Source of the DNA: Rhizobium sp. ASV8
GTDB taxonomy: Bacteria; Pseudomonadota; Alphaproteobacteria; Rhizobiales; Rhizobiaceae
Assembly: GCF_016429255.1 (NCBI RefSeq)
Contig: NZ_JAELUG010000007.1
Span: 1 to 64,000, forward strand
DNA length: 64,000 nt
Reading direction: 5' to 3'
Position 1 is the first letter of the stretch, and the number at the start of each line of letters is the position of its first letter. The translations under genes and the position numbers were made by a program. Positions 23,964 through 32,806 of this stretch are shown in pieces. Below the pieces are notes generated by a model, which worked only from the letters and a program-made list of their open reading frames with translations, ran no database searches and was not told the origin of the DNA.

Positions 23964-25115
23964 CTACCCGCCGAGTGGTTCTCCGTTCCACTCGATGTCC
24001 GCTGTCGCAGCGGCTTTCAGTCCGATGCGCTTTACGGCCGCGATGCAGAATATTTCGGCCAGGGCCCGCAATTGCGCTGGCAGCATGGGTCGGTCGCCGG
24101 GCCAGGCGGCGATATCGCCCATGGTGCGAAAATCATCGAACCATTGTCTGGTCCCACGCTTGCGGATTGCCGCTGGCATGCCGTAGCAAAGCATGGCAAG
24201 TGGCAGGGTCATCGGCCCGGCGAGCGAGGCTTCTGCCGCGCCGCCGGAAATAAGAGCAGTGGCCAGGCCATCCGCGCCACCGAAATAATGCAGCCCGCTC
24301 GTCGCGCGCGGATTGCATTCGATAACCGATAGCCGGCCTTGCGCGTCGTGACGAAAATCGAAGGAAATCTGTCCGGTCCACGCATAGGCGGCAACGAAGC
24401 CGGCCACGAATTGGCGGATCCTGTCATGGTCGACGGGTTCAAATGCAAGGCTTGCGCCTTTGCCTGCTCGGTAGAGTGGCCTGTAAGCTTGCAACGCTTG
24501 AACTTTTCCGTCCCGTGCCAGCGCCCAGCAACACAGTTCCTCGCCGGGCAGGAATGCCTGTGCCACCCAGGGGTCGGTCGGGGAGGGCCGAATTCGTTCG
24601 AGATCCGAGGGGCTGGGCTTGATCAGGACCCGCTCGGCAAATCGCGACCAGACGGGTTTGAAGACCAGATTTTCGCTTGTTGCGCGGCAGGCTTCTAGGT
24701 CGCTTGCGCTGGACAGGAGGGTCGAGGCCGGTGGATCGGCGCCGAAGCTTCCGGCCATCATGGCGAAGCGGTATTTGTCGTGCACCTGTGCGAGAAGCGC
24801 AAAGGGCGGCGCGACAAGCGGGACTTGCGTTCCGATGTGGTCGCGCGCTGCGGCCAGAAAGAAGACCTCCTCGCAGGTGGGCAGGACAAGGTCGCAACCA
24901 AACCTGCGAACCACGCTCTCGACTGCCCGGGCATAGGGAAGGAGGGCGCCGCGAGGCTGCGGTAATTGAACATAGGCGGCCTTGAACCGTGTTGCCCGCG
25001 CCATTGCAAAGCGGTGGCTATCGGCAAGGATGACGCGATGGCCCGCCATATGCAGCAGTCGGGCCCAATGCAGGGCAACGGGCGCGCGCGCACCGGTAAT
25101 CAGAACGGTCTTCAT
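23964..25115 (-). CDS. ATP-grasp ligase
   Basis: 383 residues with an N-terminal pre-ATP-grasp Rossmann-like part (MKTVLITGARAPVALHWARL) and an ATP-grasp domain whose metal-binding ECNPRATSG motif (SVIECNPRATSGLHYFGGAD) is intact. ATP-grasp enzymes form acyl-phosphate intermediates and join a carboxylate to an amine, thiol or hydroxyl. It is the last gene of the minus-strand operon and overlaps the adenylate-forming ligase by four bases. Two ligases of different mechanism in one operon suggest successive amide or ester bond formation. The substrate is unknown. Confidence 0.82.
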   Translation of the reverse strand: MKTVLITGARAPVALHWARLLHMAGHRVILADSHRFAMARATRFKAAYVQLPQPRGALLPYARAVESVVRRFGCDLVLPTCEEVFFLAAARDHIGTQVPLVAPPFALLAQVHDKYRFAMMAGSFGADPPASTLLSSASDLEACRATSENLVFKPVWSRFAERVLIKPSPSDLERIRPSPTDPWVAQAFLPGEELCCWALARDGKVQALQAYRPLYRAGKGASLAFEPVDHDRIRQFVAGFVAAYAWTGQISFDFRHDAQGRLSVIECNPRATSGLHYFGGADGLATALISGGAAEASLAGPMTLPLAMLCYGMPAAIRKRGTRQWFDDFRTMGDIAAWPGDRPMLPAQLRALAEIFCIAAVKRIGLKAAATADIEWNGEPLGG

Positions 25116-26410
25116 GTGCTGCTCCCGGCTCGATACCAGCGCCGTTCAACCCGGCGAAGCTTGGTGGTCGGCAGTGATAGGGCTTGTCGCGAAAGCGAGA
25201 TGCGGGGGTGGGTGTCGATGCTCTGGAGCAGCCGTCTCAGCGCCGTCTCGGCAGCGTCTGCAGCAGACGAAGAAATCGTATCGGGCAGCAGCAAGCGCAG
25301 ATCGTTATGATCGATTTGGATCAGGCGAAAATCAGTGATGCTTCGATCTGAATCGAGAATTGCGTTTCGCAGCACATCCGGCGTGATCGGGACGATCCCG
25401 GTCCCCGACGCCCGCGGAAGCTCGAAAACGTCGTCGCTGCGGCCAATCACCTCCGTGACGGCCCGAAGCGGCGAGCCGCAGGGACAGCCATCAGTCTTCA
25501 TGCGCAACAGGTCGTTCATCCGATACCGCGCGATGATCTGCGTCTGGCGGGTAAAGTCGGAAATAACCGGAGACACTAGGTCGGTATCCTGCACAGGCTG
25601 CAGCTCGAAATGCACGACATCCTCGGCCAGATGCAAGGTCCCATGGGCACAACTGGTGGCCAGCAGACCCTCGGTTGCCATGTAGATCTCGCCGAGCCGC
25701 ATCTTGTAGCGCTTCTCGATGATGTCGCGATCGACGGGGTCAAGAACTTCGGCCGCGCTGAACAGCCGTTTTGGCGCAAGCGAGTGATCATGTTCGGCCA
25801 ACCAGCGAAGGACCTTCGGTGGCGCAATGATCGTGTCGGGCGCAAAGTCGACGATCTCCGGTGCGATTGCGGCGACACCGCGATGCAGATCGAAGAATTC
25901 GAGATGAAGGCGTCTCGTGCGATTGGCGGAATCATATAATGTCGTATGCAGCGGCAAGATCAGCGCGATCCGCGCCTTCTGAAATGGGAAGGCGGGCAAT
26001 AGCTTGCCGAGCATCACGCCCAGCCATTCGTATCGCTCGGCGTCGGTGATAACGAATAGTCCACGATTGCCGCTGGTGCCGGTACTGGCACCGACGACAT
26101 ATCCCTTGCGTTGCCGGCCGCTTTCAAACACTTGCCAGGCTTCGGCGCTGGATAATCCTGCGGTGTTGAACTGCTCGAAAGCAGCCATCACCAGCGCCTT
26201 GTCGACGATGGGCAGGCTACTGAGCTTGGCGGCATTGTGATGGCGATAGAAATCCGTTGAGCCCACCGCGCCGCGCAGCCAGCGAGAGATGCGTCGCTGC
26301 TGCCATGCCTCGACGTCCAGCCGTGTTTTCAGGCGCCGTGCGAGCAATCGCGTACGTGCAAATGCGCAGATCAATCGGAAGATGGGCGCATGCCGAAGGA
26401 CGCGCCTCAT
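25112..26410 (-). CDS. Adenylate-forming ligase, PaaK/F390 synthetase-like
   Basis: 432 residues of the phenylacetate-CoA ligase/CapK/coenzyme F390 synthetase-like family. The nucleotide-binding loop ASTGTSGNRGLFVITDAERY and the GEIYMATEGLLA motif mark the AMP-binding core; a C-terminal lid follows (ITDFRLIQIDHNDLRLLL). These enzymes activate carboxylates as acyl-AMP and pass them to CoA or another nucleophile. It is coupled by ATGA overlaps to the hydrolase gene upstream and the ATP-grasp gene downstream. Its small size and F390-like character differ from OleC-type beta-lactone synthetases, which perform the analogous step in olefin operons. Confidence 0.82.
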   Translation of the reverse strand: MRRVLRHAPIFRLICAFARTRLLARRLKTRLDVEAWQQRRISRWLRGAVGSTDFYRHHNAAKLSSLPIVDKALVMAAFEQFNTAGLSSAEAWQVFESGRQRKGYVVGASTGTSGNRGLFVITDAERYEWLGVMLGKLLPAFPFQKARIALILPLHTTLYDSANRTRRLHLEFFDLHRGVAAIAPEIVDFAPDTIIAPPKVLRWLAEHDHSLAPKRLFSAAEVLDPVDRDIIEKRYKMRLGEIYMATEGLLATSCAHGTLHLAEDVVHFELQPVQDTDLVSPVISDFTRQTQIIARYRMNDLLRMKTDGCPCGSPLRAVTEVIGRSDDVFELPRASGTGIVPITPDVLRNAILDSDRSITDFRLIQIDHNDLRLLLPDTISSSAADAAETALRRLLQSIDTHPRISLSRQALSLPTTKLRRVERRWYRAGSST

Positions 26411-27231
26411 TGTGCGGCCTCAGCGCAAGCAGTGTGATCGTATGGGTCGTGACAAAGCACAACCCTGCCGCCGTGCCCGGCGAATTGCCTGACCTTCTTC
26501 AGGGAAGCCGCTGCAGCATTTCGATCGCTGTAGATCAATCCCGCTGGTCCCGATGGTGCGCGGTCTTCAATGATTGCCTGCAGCACCCATTGTGTATCTG
26601 TTGCATAAAGCAGCGGTCGTGACGCGTTCGGCCAAAGCAGCCCGAAATGGCCGAGCGCATGGCCGGGCAGCGGCACGGCAAGGCACGAGCCATCCGCAAA
26701 GAGATCGTAGCCGCTGCCCAGATCATAGGGGAGTGTGACGGATGGCCGGGCGTCGATCGAGATGAGCCGCTCGCGGAAATCAGCCGGTAGCAGCTCCGAA
26801 AAAAAGCCGTTGTGCAATTTTTGACGCAAGGTCATGCCGGAGAGCGCCTCATAGGCTGCGCCGCTTGCCAGAAACCGAGCTTTCGGAAAATCGGCCAGAG
26901 CGGCAATGTGATCGGCGTGGAAATGGGTGACGATAATATGGCTGACATCCGTCGGCGCTAATCCGTAGCGCCTTAAGTTTGCGACGGGCGATGTTGCCTC
27001 GATCAGGCGCGGTCCAAGGATGGCGCTGTAGAGTTTCAAGCTGAGTGAGCGCTCTCTGCCCTCGGTGATACGGCTCGTGTATCCCGTGTCGATCAGGACC
27101 GGTCCGAACTGCCGGTGCTGCCATAGGCCATAGCGCACCGGTATGTCGACGAATGACCATCGGCCGCCTCGCAGAACGAGGCGCTCGGGCGCCCGCACAA
27201 CAGCGCTGCTGAAGAACAGGGGATCGCTCAC
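26407..27231 (-). CDS. Metallo-beta-lactamase-fold hydrolase
   Basis: 274 residues from a GTG whose GTGA overlaps the stop of the epimerase gene. The frame is open further upstream but that part overlaps the real epimerase gene. The metal motif is HxHxDH: His103, His105, Asp107, His108 (VTHFHADHIAAL), with the later ligands in PLPGHALGHFG, YATDTQW and LCHDPYDH. This is the glyoxalase II/lactonase-like superfamily. In the cluster it could act as a thioesterase or lactonase releasing the acyl product. Substrate inferred only. Confidence 0.85.
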   Translation of the reverse strand: MSDPLFFSSAVVRAPERLVLRGGRWSFVDIPVRYGLWQHRQFGPVLIDTGYTSRITEGRERSLSLKLYSAILGPRLIEATSPVANLRRYGLAPTDVSHIIVTHFHADHIAALADFPKARFLASGAAYEALSGMTLRQKLHNGFFSELLPADFRERLISIDARPSVTLPYDLGSGYDLFADGSCLAVPLPGHALGHFGLLWPNASRPLLYATDTQWVLQAIIEDRAPSGPAGLIYSDRNAAAASLKKVRQFAGHGGRVVLCHDPYDHTACAEAAQ

Positions 27232-28211
27232 GGCGTGAAGTCTCCACGGAAAGTTCGATGCAGGCCCTCCTCGAAGCGGACTTGTGGCGCAAAGCCGATT
27301 TCCTGCCTTGCGGCGGAGATGTCCAGCGTCTGAGTGAAGGCGAGAGTGCCGAGTGCATAGGCTGTCATGACCGGCTCGCGCGCGTCGGGCCGCAGCCGCG
27401 CCACCAGTTCGGCCAGGCGGGCGGCGCTCAAGGCCAAAGACCAGGGAATGGAACGCCATCGCACCTCAATGCCGGCTTTCTTTGCCGCACTTTCGATAAT
27501 GAGGCGCAACGGCAGCGCTTCATCGCCGGCAATATTGTAGGTGCGACCCGCTATGTTTCTGGGCGCGTCCATCGCGCAGACGATCCCTCGCACGACATCA
27601 TCGACATAGGTGAGATTGGTCGCGGCCCGACCGCCGCGCAGGAGAGGAAGCGGGCCGTTCCGGGCCGCTCTGATGAGCCGCGGCAACAACGCCACGTCAC
27701 CGTGACCGTAAATGGCCCGGGGTCGCAAGATGATCGGCGCAAGATCGGAGGCGGCGAGCACGTCGCGTTCGGCGATCTGCTTGCTTTGCGCATAGGCGTT
27801 GATGGGTTTTGGAAGCGGGACGTCTTCGCGCAAATCCTTCTGATCTAGAAAACGGAAGGTCACGCTGGGTGAAGAAATGAAGACGAAGCGCTCCGCCCCT
27901 GCCGCTCTGGCCATCGTCAGCGCATGTCTGGTGCCCACAACGTTCGCCTGCAGGAAGGCGGCCCTCGATCCCCAGGCAGAAGAAAGCCCGGCAGCATGTA
28001 CGAAGACATCGGCGCGGCCGAGCCTCTTCAACATGGACTGAGCTGGCGGTACGCTGATATCGACGCTGACAAATCGCGTTCCGCAAGTCTCCAGATAGCC
28101 GCCCTTGTCGGCATCCCGGCCAAGACCGATCACCTCATGGCCATTCCCCTGCAGATAGGCGCAGAGCCTGCTTCCCAGAAATCCCGTTGCGCCGCTGACG
28201 ATCACCCGCAT
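27228..28211 (-). CDS. NAD(P)-dependent epimerase/dehydratase (3beta-HSD/OleD-like)
   Basis: 327 residues, extended short-chain dehydrogenase. It has the cofactor loop GATGFLGSR (7-15), the catalytic Ser113/Ser114 (FISSPSV) and Tyr140-x3-Lys144 (YAQSK), and a YDD-type substrate domain (TNLTYVDDVVRGIV). It is the branch that includes 3beta-hydroxysteroid dehydrogenases and OleD. Sitting directly behind a KAS III-like synthase, it is best explained as the reductase of a beta-keto acyl product, by analogy to OleA-OleD. It lies five bases behind the synthase gene. Confidence 0.85.
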   Translation of the reverse strand: MRVIVSGATGFLGSRLCAYLQGNGHEVIGLGRDADKGGYLETCGTRFVSVDISVPPAQSMLKRLGRADVFVHAAGLSSAWGSRAAFLQANVVGTRHALTMARAAGAERFVFISSPSVTFRFLDQKDLREDVPLPKPINAYAQSKQIAERDVLAASDLAPIILRPRAIYGHGDVALLPRLIRAARNGPLPLLRGGRAATNLTYVDDVVRGIVCAMDAPRNIAGRTYNIAGDEALPLRLIIESAAKKAGIEVRWRSIPWSLALSAARLAELVARLRPDAREPVMTAYALGTLAFTQTLDISAARQEIGFAPQVRFEEGLHRTFRGDFTP

Positions 28212-28216
28212 GAAAA

Positions 28217-29218
28217 TCAGACGATCATGGCAAGGCCGCCGAATGACAATCCGGCCGATGTGCCCAGAATGAGCATTCTCATGCCATCCGCCAGCCGCCC
28301 CGATGAGCGGGCGACGTCAAGGGCGGTGGGAATGGATGCAGCAATCTGATTGCCATGATCATGCATGATGTTGATGATGCTCTGCGAACCGAATCCACAC
28401 CGCTCAGCCAGATGCGACAGAGCAATCGGGCTTGCCTGATGCGGGACGACGAGATCGACATCTTCGCGCCGCCACCCGGCCGTATCGAGTAGCCGTTCAA
28501 GGAACTGCCCGAAAAAGGAAACCGTATGGCGGAAGAGCGCGCGCCCATCCATTTCGAAGACCGCGTGGCGGGCAAACATCGCAGGATCCCTATGAAAATC
28601 ATAGCGCGTGCCGCCGGCACCCAGTGCGCAATCTTCGTAGCCGGAAGGATGGGTTTCCATGCGGGCAGCAACGACGCCCGCCGTTCCGTCTCCCGTGGCG
28701 AGCAGCGCGGCTGCGGCGCCATCGCCAAATAGGGAGGCAACCAGCGGATCCGTCTCCCATGGTAGCCCACGGGAGGCAATTTCCGAGGAGACGACCAGAC
28801 AGCAGCTGTAGCTGCCGCCGGCGAGGAATGAGGCGGCGATGTCGCTTGCGGTCAGAAAGCTGAGGCAGGTCGAGTTGACGTCGAAGGCGGCACATCGACC
28901 ATCGGGAATGCCAAGCCGCCGCTGCAGAAGTGGTGCGGTTGCGGGAATGGATTGGTATGGAACGGCCGCCGCGAAGATCAGCAGGTCGACATCGGTTGCA
29001 ACATATCCGGCAGCGGCGAGCGCCCGGCAGGCTGCCAGCTCGGCGAGATCTATCTGGTCTTCGGTCTCGCAAACATAACGTGACGCGATGCCGGTATGCC
29101 GCTCGGTCCAGCCTTGCGGGCGCCCAAGGCGGGTATCGATGTCTGTCGACAGCAATCTCGCCTTTGGCAAGGCATGCCCGGAGCCAAGGATCTTCATTCC
29201 TCGAAATTTGGAGGGCAT
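28217..29218 (-). CDS. 3-oxoacyl-ACP synthase III-like (FabH/OleA-type thiolase fold)
   Basis: 333 residues from an ATG five bases behind GAGGA. Complete KAS III triad: Cys118 (DVNSTCLSFL), His260 (VVPHQASP) and Asn290 (HDHGNQIAAS). It contains the GDGAAAALL loop and ends with GTSAGLSFGGLAMIV. It should condense an acyl thioester with malonyl-ACP or a second acyl-CoA to a beta-keto acyl product. It is too diverged and too far from fatty-acid genes to be the housekeeping FabH, and heads a five-gene operon. No acyl carrier protein gene is nearby, so it may borrow the general one or use CoA esters. Confidence 0.88.
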   Translation of the reverse strand: MPSKFRGMKILGSGHALPKARLLSTDIDTRLGRPQGWTERHTGIASRYVCETEDQIDLAELAACRALAAAGYVATDVDLLIFAAAVPYQSIPATAPLLQRRLGIPDGRCAAFDVNSTCLSFLTASDIAASFLAGGSYSCCLVVSSEIASRGLPWETDPLVASLFGDGAAAALLATGDGTAGVVAARMETHPSGYEDCALGAGGTRYDFHRDPAMFARHAVFEMDGRALFRHTVSFFGQFLERLLDTAGWRREDVDLVVPHQASPIALSHLAERCGFGSQSIINIMHDHGNQIAASIPTALDVARSSGRLADGMRMLILGTSAGLSFGGLAMIV

Positions 29219-30153
29219 CCACTTCCTCGGTGTCAGCAATCAGATTTTGTTGCTGTATCATATCTGTGCCTGCAAGAATGCCCAATATTCGAGTTTTCCA
29301 AGGGATGCTGGGGAGCGTAGGCTGGGAAGAAATCCCCGCATGCGGTTTCCGGCCAGGCGCGGTGAGGACCTCATCAAGCATGTCAATGACCTGATGATTG
29401 GCTTCGATCCGCTCGACCACGGCCTGTGAAGTGGCGGGCCGTCCGCTGGAGGCCAATCAGTGGGAGCCTGAAGCGGCAGGTCTGGGACAAGCGTCGCCTG
29501 GATCCGACGCTGTTAATGGAACCATGCCCTTGGTGTTTTCAGGTGGGATCGGATCGGTGATGCGGAAGACAACGCGGGCATTACGCCCGAATCTTAGGCC
29601 ACGGAGGAGTTTTTCCGGGTCCGATGGGTTGTCCAGCCCACATCGCGACGTTGCGAGATGTGGGCAGCCGGCGGATTGCTTGCGAGTCCATCTCGAAGAT
29701 GCACTATGCCGAGAGGCGCTGAAGCTATTGAAAAAGTTTGGCTTTAGGAGCTAACAGGGTCACAATCGGCGCCGGTGATGGGCCTACAGATGACATCCGT
29801 TTGCTGTTGATTTCAAATCGTTGTCGGGCCCTTTTAAAAGGGCTGGTGCTCCGCGCCTGTTTACAGGCCATGGAGGCTCCGGCTCGTCGTTCCCTGGAGA
29901 CGCGTTCGACCATCAAAAATAACAGGTCAGCCCAGAAATGAACCGCGAAAATATCCGTACTTTCTGTTTAAGGAGCGGAGTGAAATCATTTTGCCGGGGT
30001 TGCAAGTGGAAACGACAATCCGGGCGACAACTCCTGAAGGTTTTGGCGAGGCTTTCGTTTCGCCGAACGCAGATTCTCGACCCCATCCAAACCGGGATGG
30101 GAGGTCTTGTAACCAAGCACTCAATCCCTTTAAGCGCTCATGAAGGAAATGCC
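29219..30153. other. Long intergenic region upstream of the KAS III operon
   Basis: About 935 bases with no convincing gene. It must hold the promoter of the minus-strand KAS III operon and that of the plus-strand secreted protein. Notable structures are a 9-bp inverted repeat (GCCCACATC at 29636-29644, complement at 29657-29665) and the palindrome at 29828-29843. A 118-codon plus-strand frame (29398-29754) has no recognisable domain. Confidence 0.45.
29828..29843. repeat. 16-bp perfect palindrome
   Basis: GCCCTTTTAAAAGGGC without a loop, in the gene-free region between the KAS III operon and the secreted-protein gene. It could be a regulator site or a terminator-like structure; nothing decides between them. 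Confidence 0.4.
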
Positions 30154-30621
30154 GTGAACAGACTTCACCTGACAACCATGACCCTCGCCGCCATGCTTCT
30201 GACCACTGCGTCCGTCGATGCCGCCGATTTCTCCATCACGCCGCTGAAAGACGGCGACAGCTTCACCGGTTGCCTCGCTCAGAACAGCGCGACAGGCGTC
30301 GGCCTTCTCGCCGTTGGCGACAAGGTCGTCCTGTTTGCCAATTCTTCGAAGTTCACTTTCGCCAAGGGTGATCAGGTGACCGGTTCCTGGTCGATCGATG
30401 GCGGCTCCGCCACGAATTTCTCCTCGACTGCTGACACGGCAGCGACGGCGACGATCGACGTCCCGAACACGACTGAGGCCGTTACGGCGCTGACCAGCGG
30501 CAAGTCGCTGAGCCTGACCGCCAACAGCACCACTGTCGATTTCAGCCTCGAGGGCGGCGAGAAGGCCTTCATGGGTCTGTCCGAATGCATGACCACCCAA
30601 GCGGCGCCGGCCGCTAACTAA
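30154..30621 (+). CDS. Secreted protein of unknown function
   Basis: 155 residues from a GTG nine bases behind GAAGGA. Sec signal peptide (LTTMTLAAMLLTTASVDA), then an all-beta-looking domain (FSITPLKDGDSFTGCLAQN, VLFANSSKFTFAKGDQVTGS, LTANSTTVDFSLEGGEKAF) with two cysteines (in TGCLAQ and LSECMT) that may pair in the periplasm. I do not recognise a named family. It stands alone and is closed by the palindromic terminator at 30645-30668. Confidence 0.65.
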   Translation: MNRLHLTTMTLAAMLLTTASVDAADFSITPLKDGDSFTGCLAQNSATGVGLLAVGDKVVLFANSSKFTFAKGDQVTGSWSIDGGSATNFSSTADTAATATIDVPNTTEAVTALTSGKSLSLTANSTTVDFSLEGGEKAFMGLSECMTTQAAPAAN

Positions 30622-30644
30622 GCCGCACCAATTTGCGAGTAAAA

Positions 30645-30668
30645 TGGCGGGTACCATGGTACCCGCCA
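30645..30668. terminator. 24-bp perfect palindrome, probable terminator
   Basis: TGGCGGGTACCA at 30645-30656 is followed directly by its exact complement at 30657-30668, flanked by AAAA and AATTT. It lies 24 bases behind the secreted-protein stop. Its symmetry would allow a hairpin in transcripts from either strand. Confidence 0.6.
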
Positions 30669-30875
30669 AATTTGTGGTCAGCCCGAGCTCCGTGTTTCGC
30701 TCGTCGAGTTGCTCCACGCATTGCGTTGGATCGATCCTGATCATAGCTGACCGGCAAACAGAGCGTCCATCAAACCAGGGCCTGGATGCTCAAACACACA
30801 CGACCTGCGATGGTGGAAGCTGACTGCTTCCTTCGGCTGCAGGTGAGGCATAGAAACGCATTCAATAAGCCTATT

Positions 30876-31580
30876 CTACTGCGTACCGGGCATATAGGGT
30901 CGGTCCGTTTGCGTCTTTCGCCACTCTCGAAGCAATTCCGAACGACGCCTCGGGTAACGTTCTTCCAGATTAATCAAACTCCTAATCCGGTCTGCTCGAA
31001 AATGCCGAAAGCTCGCCCTCTTCTCACACCAACCGACCAAGATCCGCCCGCTTTGGAAATAACCAAGCGCGAAGGGCCAAACAGTCCTTTCGGATTGATT
31101 TCCTGCCCCATCAACATAAACCATTTTGAGCTTTTGCTGATGGCGTATTGCGGTTCGAACGAGGCCGAGATCTGAGGTCTCGACGTCACGGATCAGCCTT
31201 GGCCCGACAAGAAGGGCCGTATCTTCAAGCCCTTCCCTCAAGGCTTTCGGCAACACAGCCGAGATTTTCGCGAGCGCATCCGATGCAGCTCTGGTGACAG
31301 GCTCGTCGGCAAGCTTGGCGACCCAACGAAAGCCAAGCACCAGGGCTTCCAACTCCGCTTGAGAAAACATCAGCGGCGGCAGCATAAAGCCCGGTTTGAG
31401 AATATAGCCCATGCTCGGCTCACCCTCTATGTCCGCGCCTTGCGCTTGTAGCGTCTTGATATCTCGGTAAAGCGTGCGAATGCTGATTCCGAGTTCCTCG
31501 GCCAGCCGTGCCCCACTCACCGGACGATTGTTTCGCCGCAACTCCTGCAGAAGAGCCAGTAACCGTTCGGATCGGACCAT
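30876..31580 (-). CDS. YafY-type transcriptional regulator with WYL domain
   Basis: 234 residues. N-terminal HTH_11 winged helix (LLALLQELRRNNRPVSGARL, then LGISIRTLYRDIKTLQ) and a WYL effector domain (about 130-215: VRTAIRHQQKLKMVYVDGAG, WPFALGYFQSGRILVGWCEK). In many rhizobia YafY-type regulators are paired with a VOC/glyoxalase-like gene, and such a gene lies divergently at 32078. They are thought to respond to nucleotides or DNA-damage-related ligands. The 500-base region between the two (31581-32077) has no identifiable gene. Confidence 0.88.
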   Translation of the reverse strand: MVRSERLLALLQELRRNNRPVSGARLAEELGISIRTLYRDIKTLQAQGADIEGEPSMGYILKPGFMLPPLMFSQAELEALVLGFRWVAKLADEPVTRAASDALAKISAVLPKALREGLEDTALLVGPRLIRDVETSDLGLVRTAIRHQQKLKMVYVDGAGNQSERTVWPFALGYFQSGRILVGWCEKRASFRHFRADRIRSLINLEERYPRRRSELLREWRKTQTDRPYMPGTQ

Positions 31581-32077
31581 GCGTCACGCCGCCAAACTAT
31601 GGCTGTCATCTCGGGTCCAAGCATCCCGCCGAAAACGGTCGAAATCCCTATGCACGGCTTGAAGGATCATACCGACACCCATGCGCGCGATCCTCCTAAG
31701 AGCAAGAGTTGACGATTCATCATATTTCCTTTCAAGGTCGGCAAGCGACACGCATCGGGCCTCCCTGTTCACAAGATCTCAGTAAGTCATCGCCCTGCCA
31801 AAATATGACAGTATATCCTGCGCCGATCACAGTCTGCTCCGAGCCGTCCGCCTCGCTCCACCGTGCGATAGTGTTCTGATCCTGCTGCCATGAGTGCGGA
31901 TGGGATAAAGCGACCGTCCTTTGGATCACTCGTCACGTCCAACGCTTCTGTGGACTGACAGATTTCTGTCCTTTCGAGAAAGCCGCAAAGATTTCCGGAT
32001 GGAAAGGCACCGACACTGTCAAATCCTGGTAGTCACATTGCGTATGGTCGTCTTGCAACCGAAACAGGACGATCCTG
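31581..32077. other. Divergent region between WYL regulator and VOC gene
   Basis: About 500 bases, with only short unassigned frames (for example 31584-31772 and 31732-31929, both minus). No clear palindrome or terminator seen. Confidence 0.4.
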
Positions 32078-32446
32078 ATGACAACTCCAAATCTCATGCT
32101 CTTGTATGTTGAAGATCCCACACGCAGCAGCCAATTCTATGAAAAGCTGCTCGGGAAAGCGCCTTTGGCATCATTCCCAACTTACGCTGCCTTCGAATTC
32201 GCCAATGGCCTCAACCTCGGCCTCTGGTCTGTCAACGCCACGGCCTTCGTGTCCTCGGGAACGGGCCATCGCTCGGAACTGGCGTTCATCGTAGCGGATG
32301 ATGCGGCGGTGGACCGCCTTTATGAAACATGGCGCAACGCCGGCATTTCGATCGAGCAAGAACCGAGCGTTGCGAATTTCGGGCGCACATTTGTTGCGCT
32401 TGATCCGGATGGGCACCGTCTTCGTGTCTGTACTCCCGACAAATAG
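32078..32446 (+). CDS. VOC-family (glyoxalase/bleomycin-resistance-like) protein
   Basis: 122 residues with two beta-alpha-beta-beta-beta units (MTTPNLMLLYVEDPTRSSQF, AFEFANGLNLGLWSV; ELAFIVADDAAVDRLYETWR, FGRTFVALDPDGHRLRVCTP). It ends with the family DPDGHRLRV motif. Typical roles are metal-dependent isomerisation, dioxygenation or drug sequestration. In this context it is the probable partner or target of the divergent YafY-type regulator. The specific activity cannot be told from sequence. Confidence 0.82.
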   Translation: MTTPNLMLLYVEDPTRSSQFYEKLLGKAPLASFPTYAAFEFANGLNLGLWSVNATAFVSSGTGHRSELAFIVADDAAVDRLYETWRNAGISIEQEPSVANFGRTFVALDPDGHRLRVCTPDK

Positions 32447-32806
32447 CCTCCGGCCGACTTAGTAGACACGGAGGGTATAGTCACCCTAAAGGCCGAGGCG
32501 CCAGGGCAGCAGCGCAGCTCCTCGGCGCTTCAAATTCTGGGTCGCGGTTTAGCGGAACGATGTGTCCCATGCCTGGGGAATTGGCGTTGATCATCGGGAT
32601 ATTCGGAAGTTCAGTGTTTTTCCTTCCGAAAATCTACTCATTTGAAAAGTACCCCATTCGATATATCGACGGTACCGCTGCAGCGCCTGCCCGATGCAGG
32701 CAAGGGATATGGTCGTGTTCATGGCGTCATCTTAGGCAAACGGAGCGGTCATTCCCATCGGGATCATCGCCTCCATTCAGCGCTTCGCCATTTAGAGTTC
32801 AACCGA
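32447..32806. other. Intergenic region, nothing recognised
   Basis: 360 bases between the converging VOC gene and carboxymuconolactone decarboxylase-like gene. No coherent coding fragment or U-tailed hairpin was found. Confidence 0.4.

Noticed and set aside
29398..29754. 118-codon plus-strand frame upstream of the KAS III operon
   Set aside because: No family, no ribosome binding site, and composition typical of chance frames.
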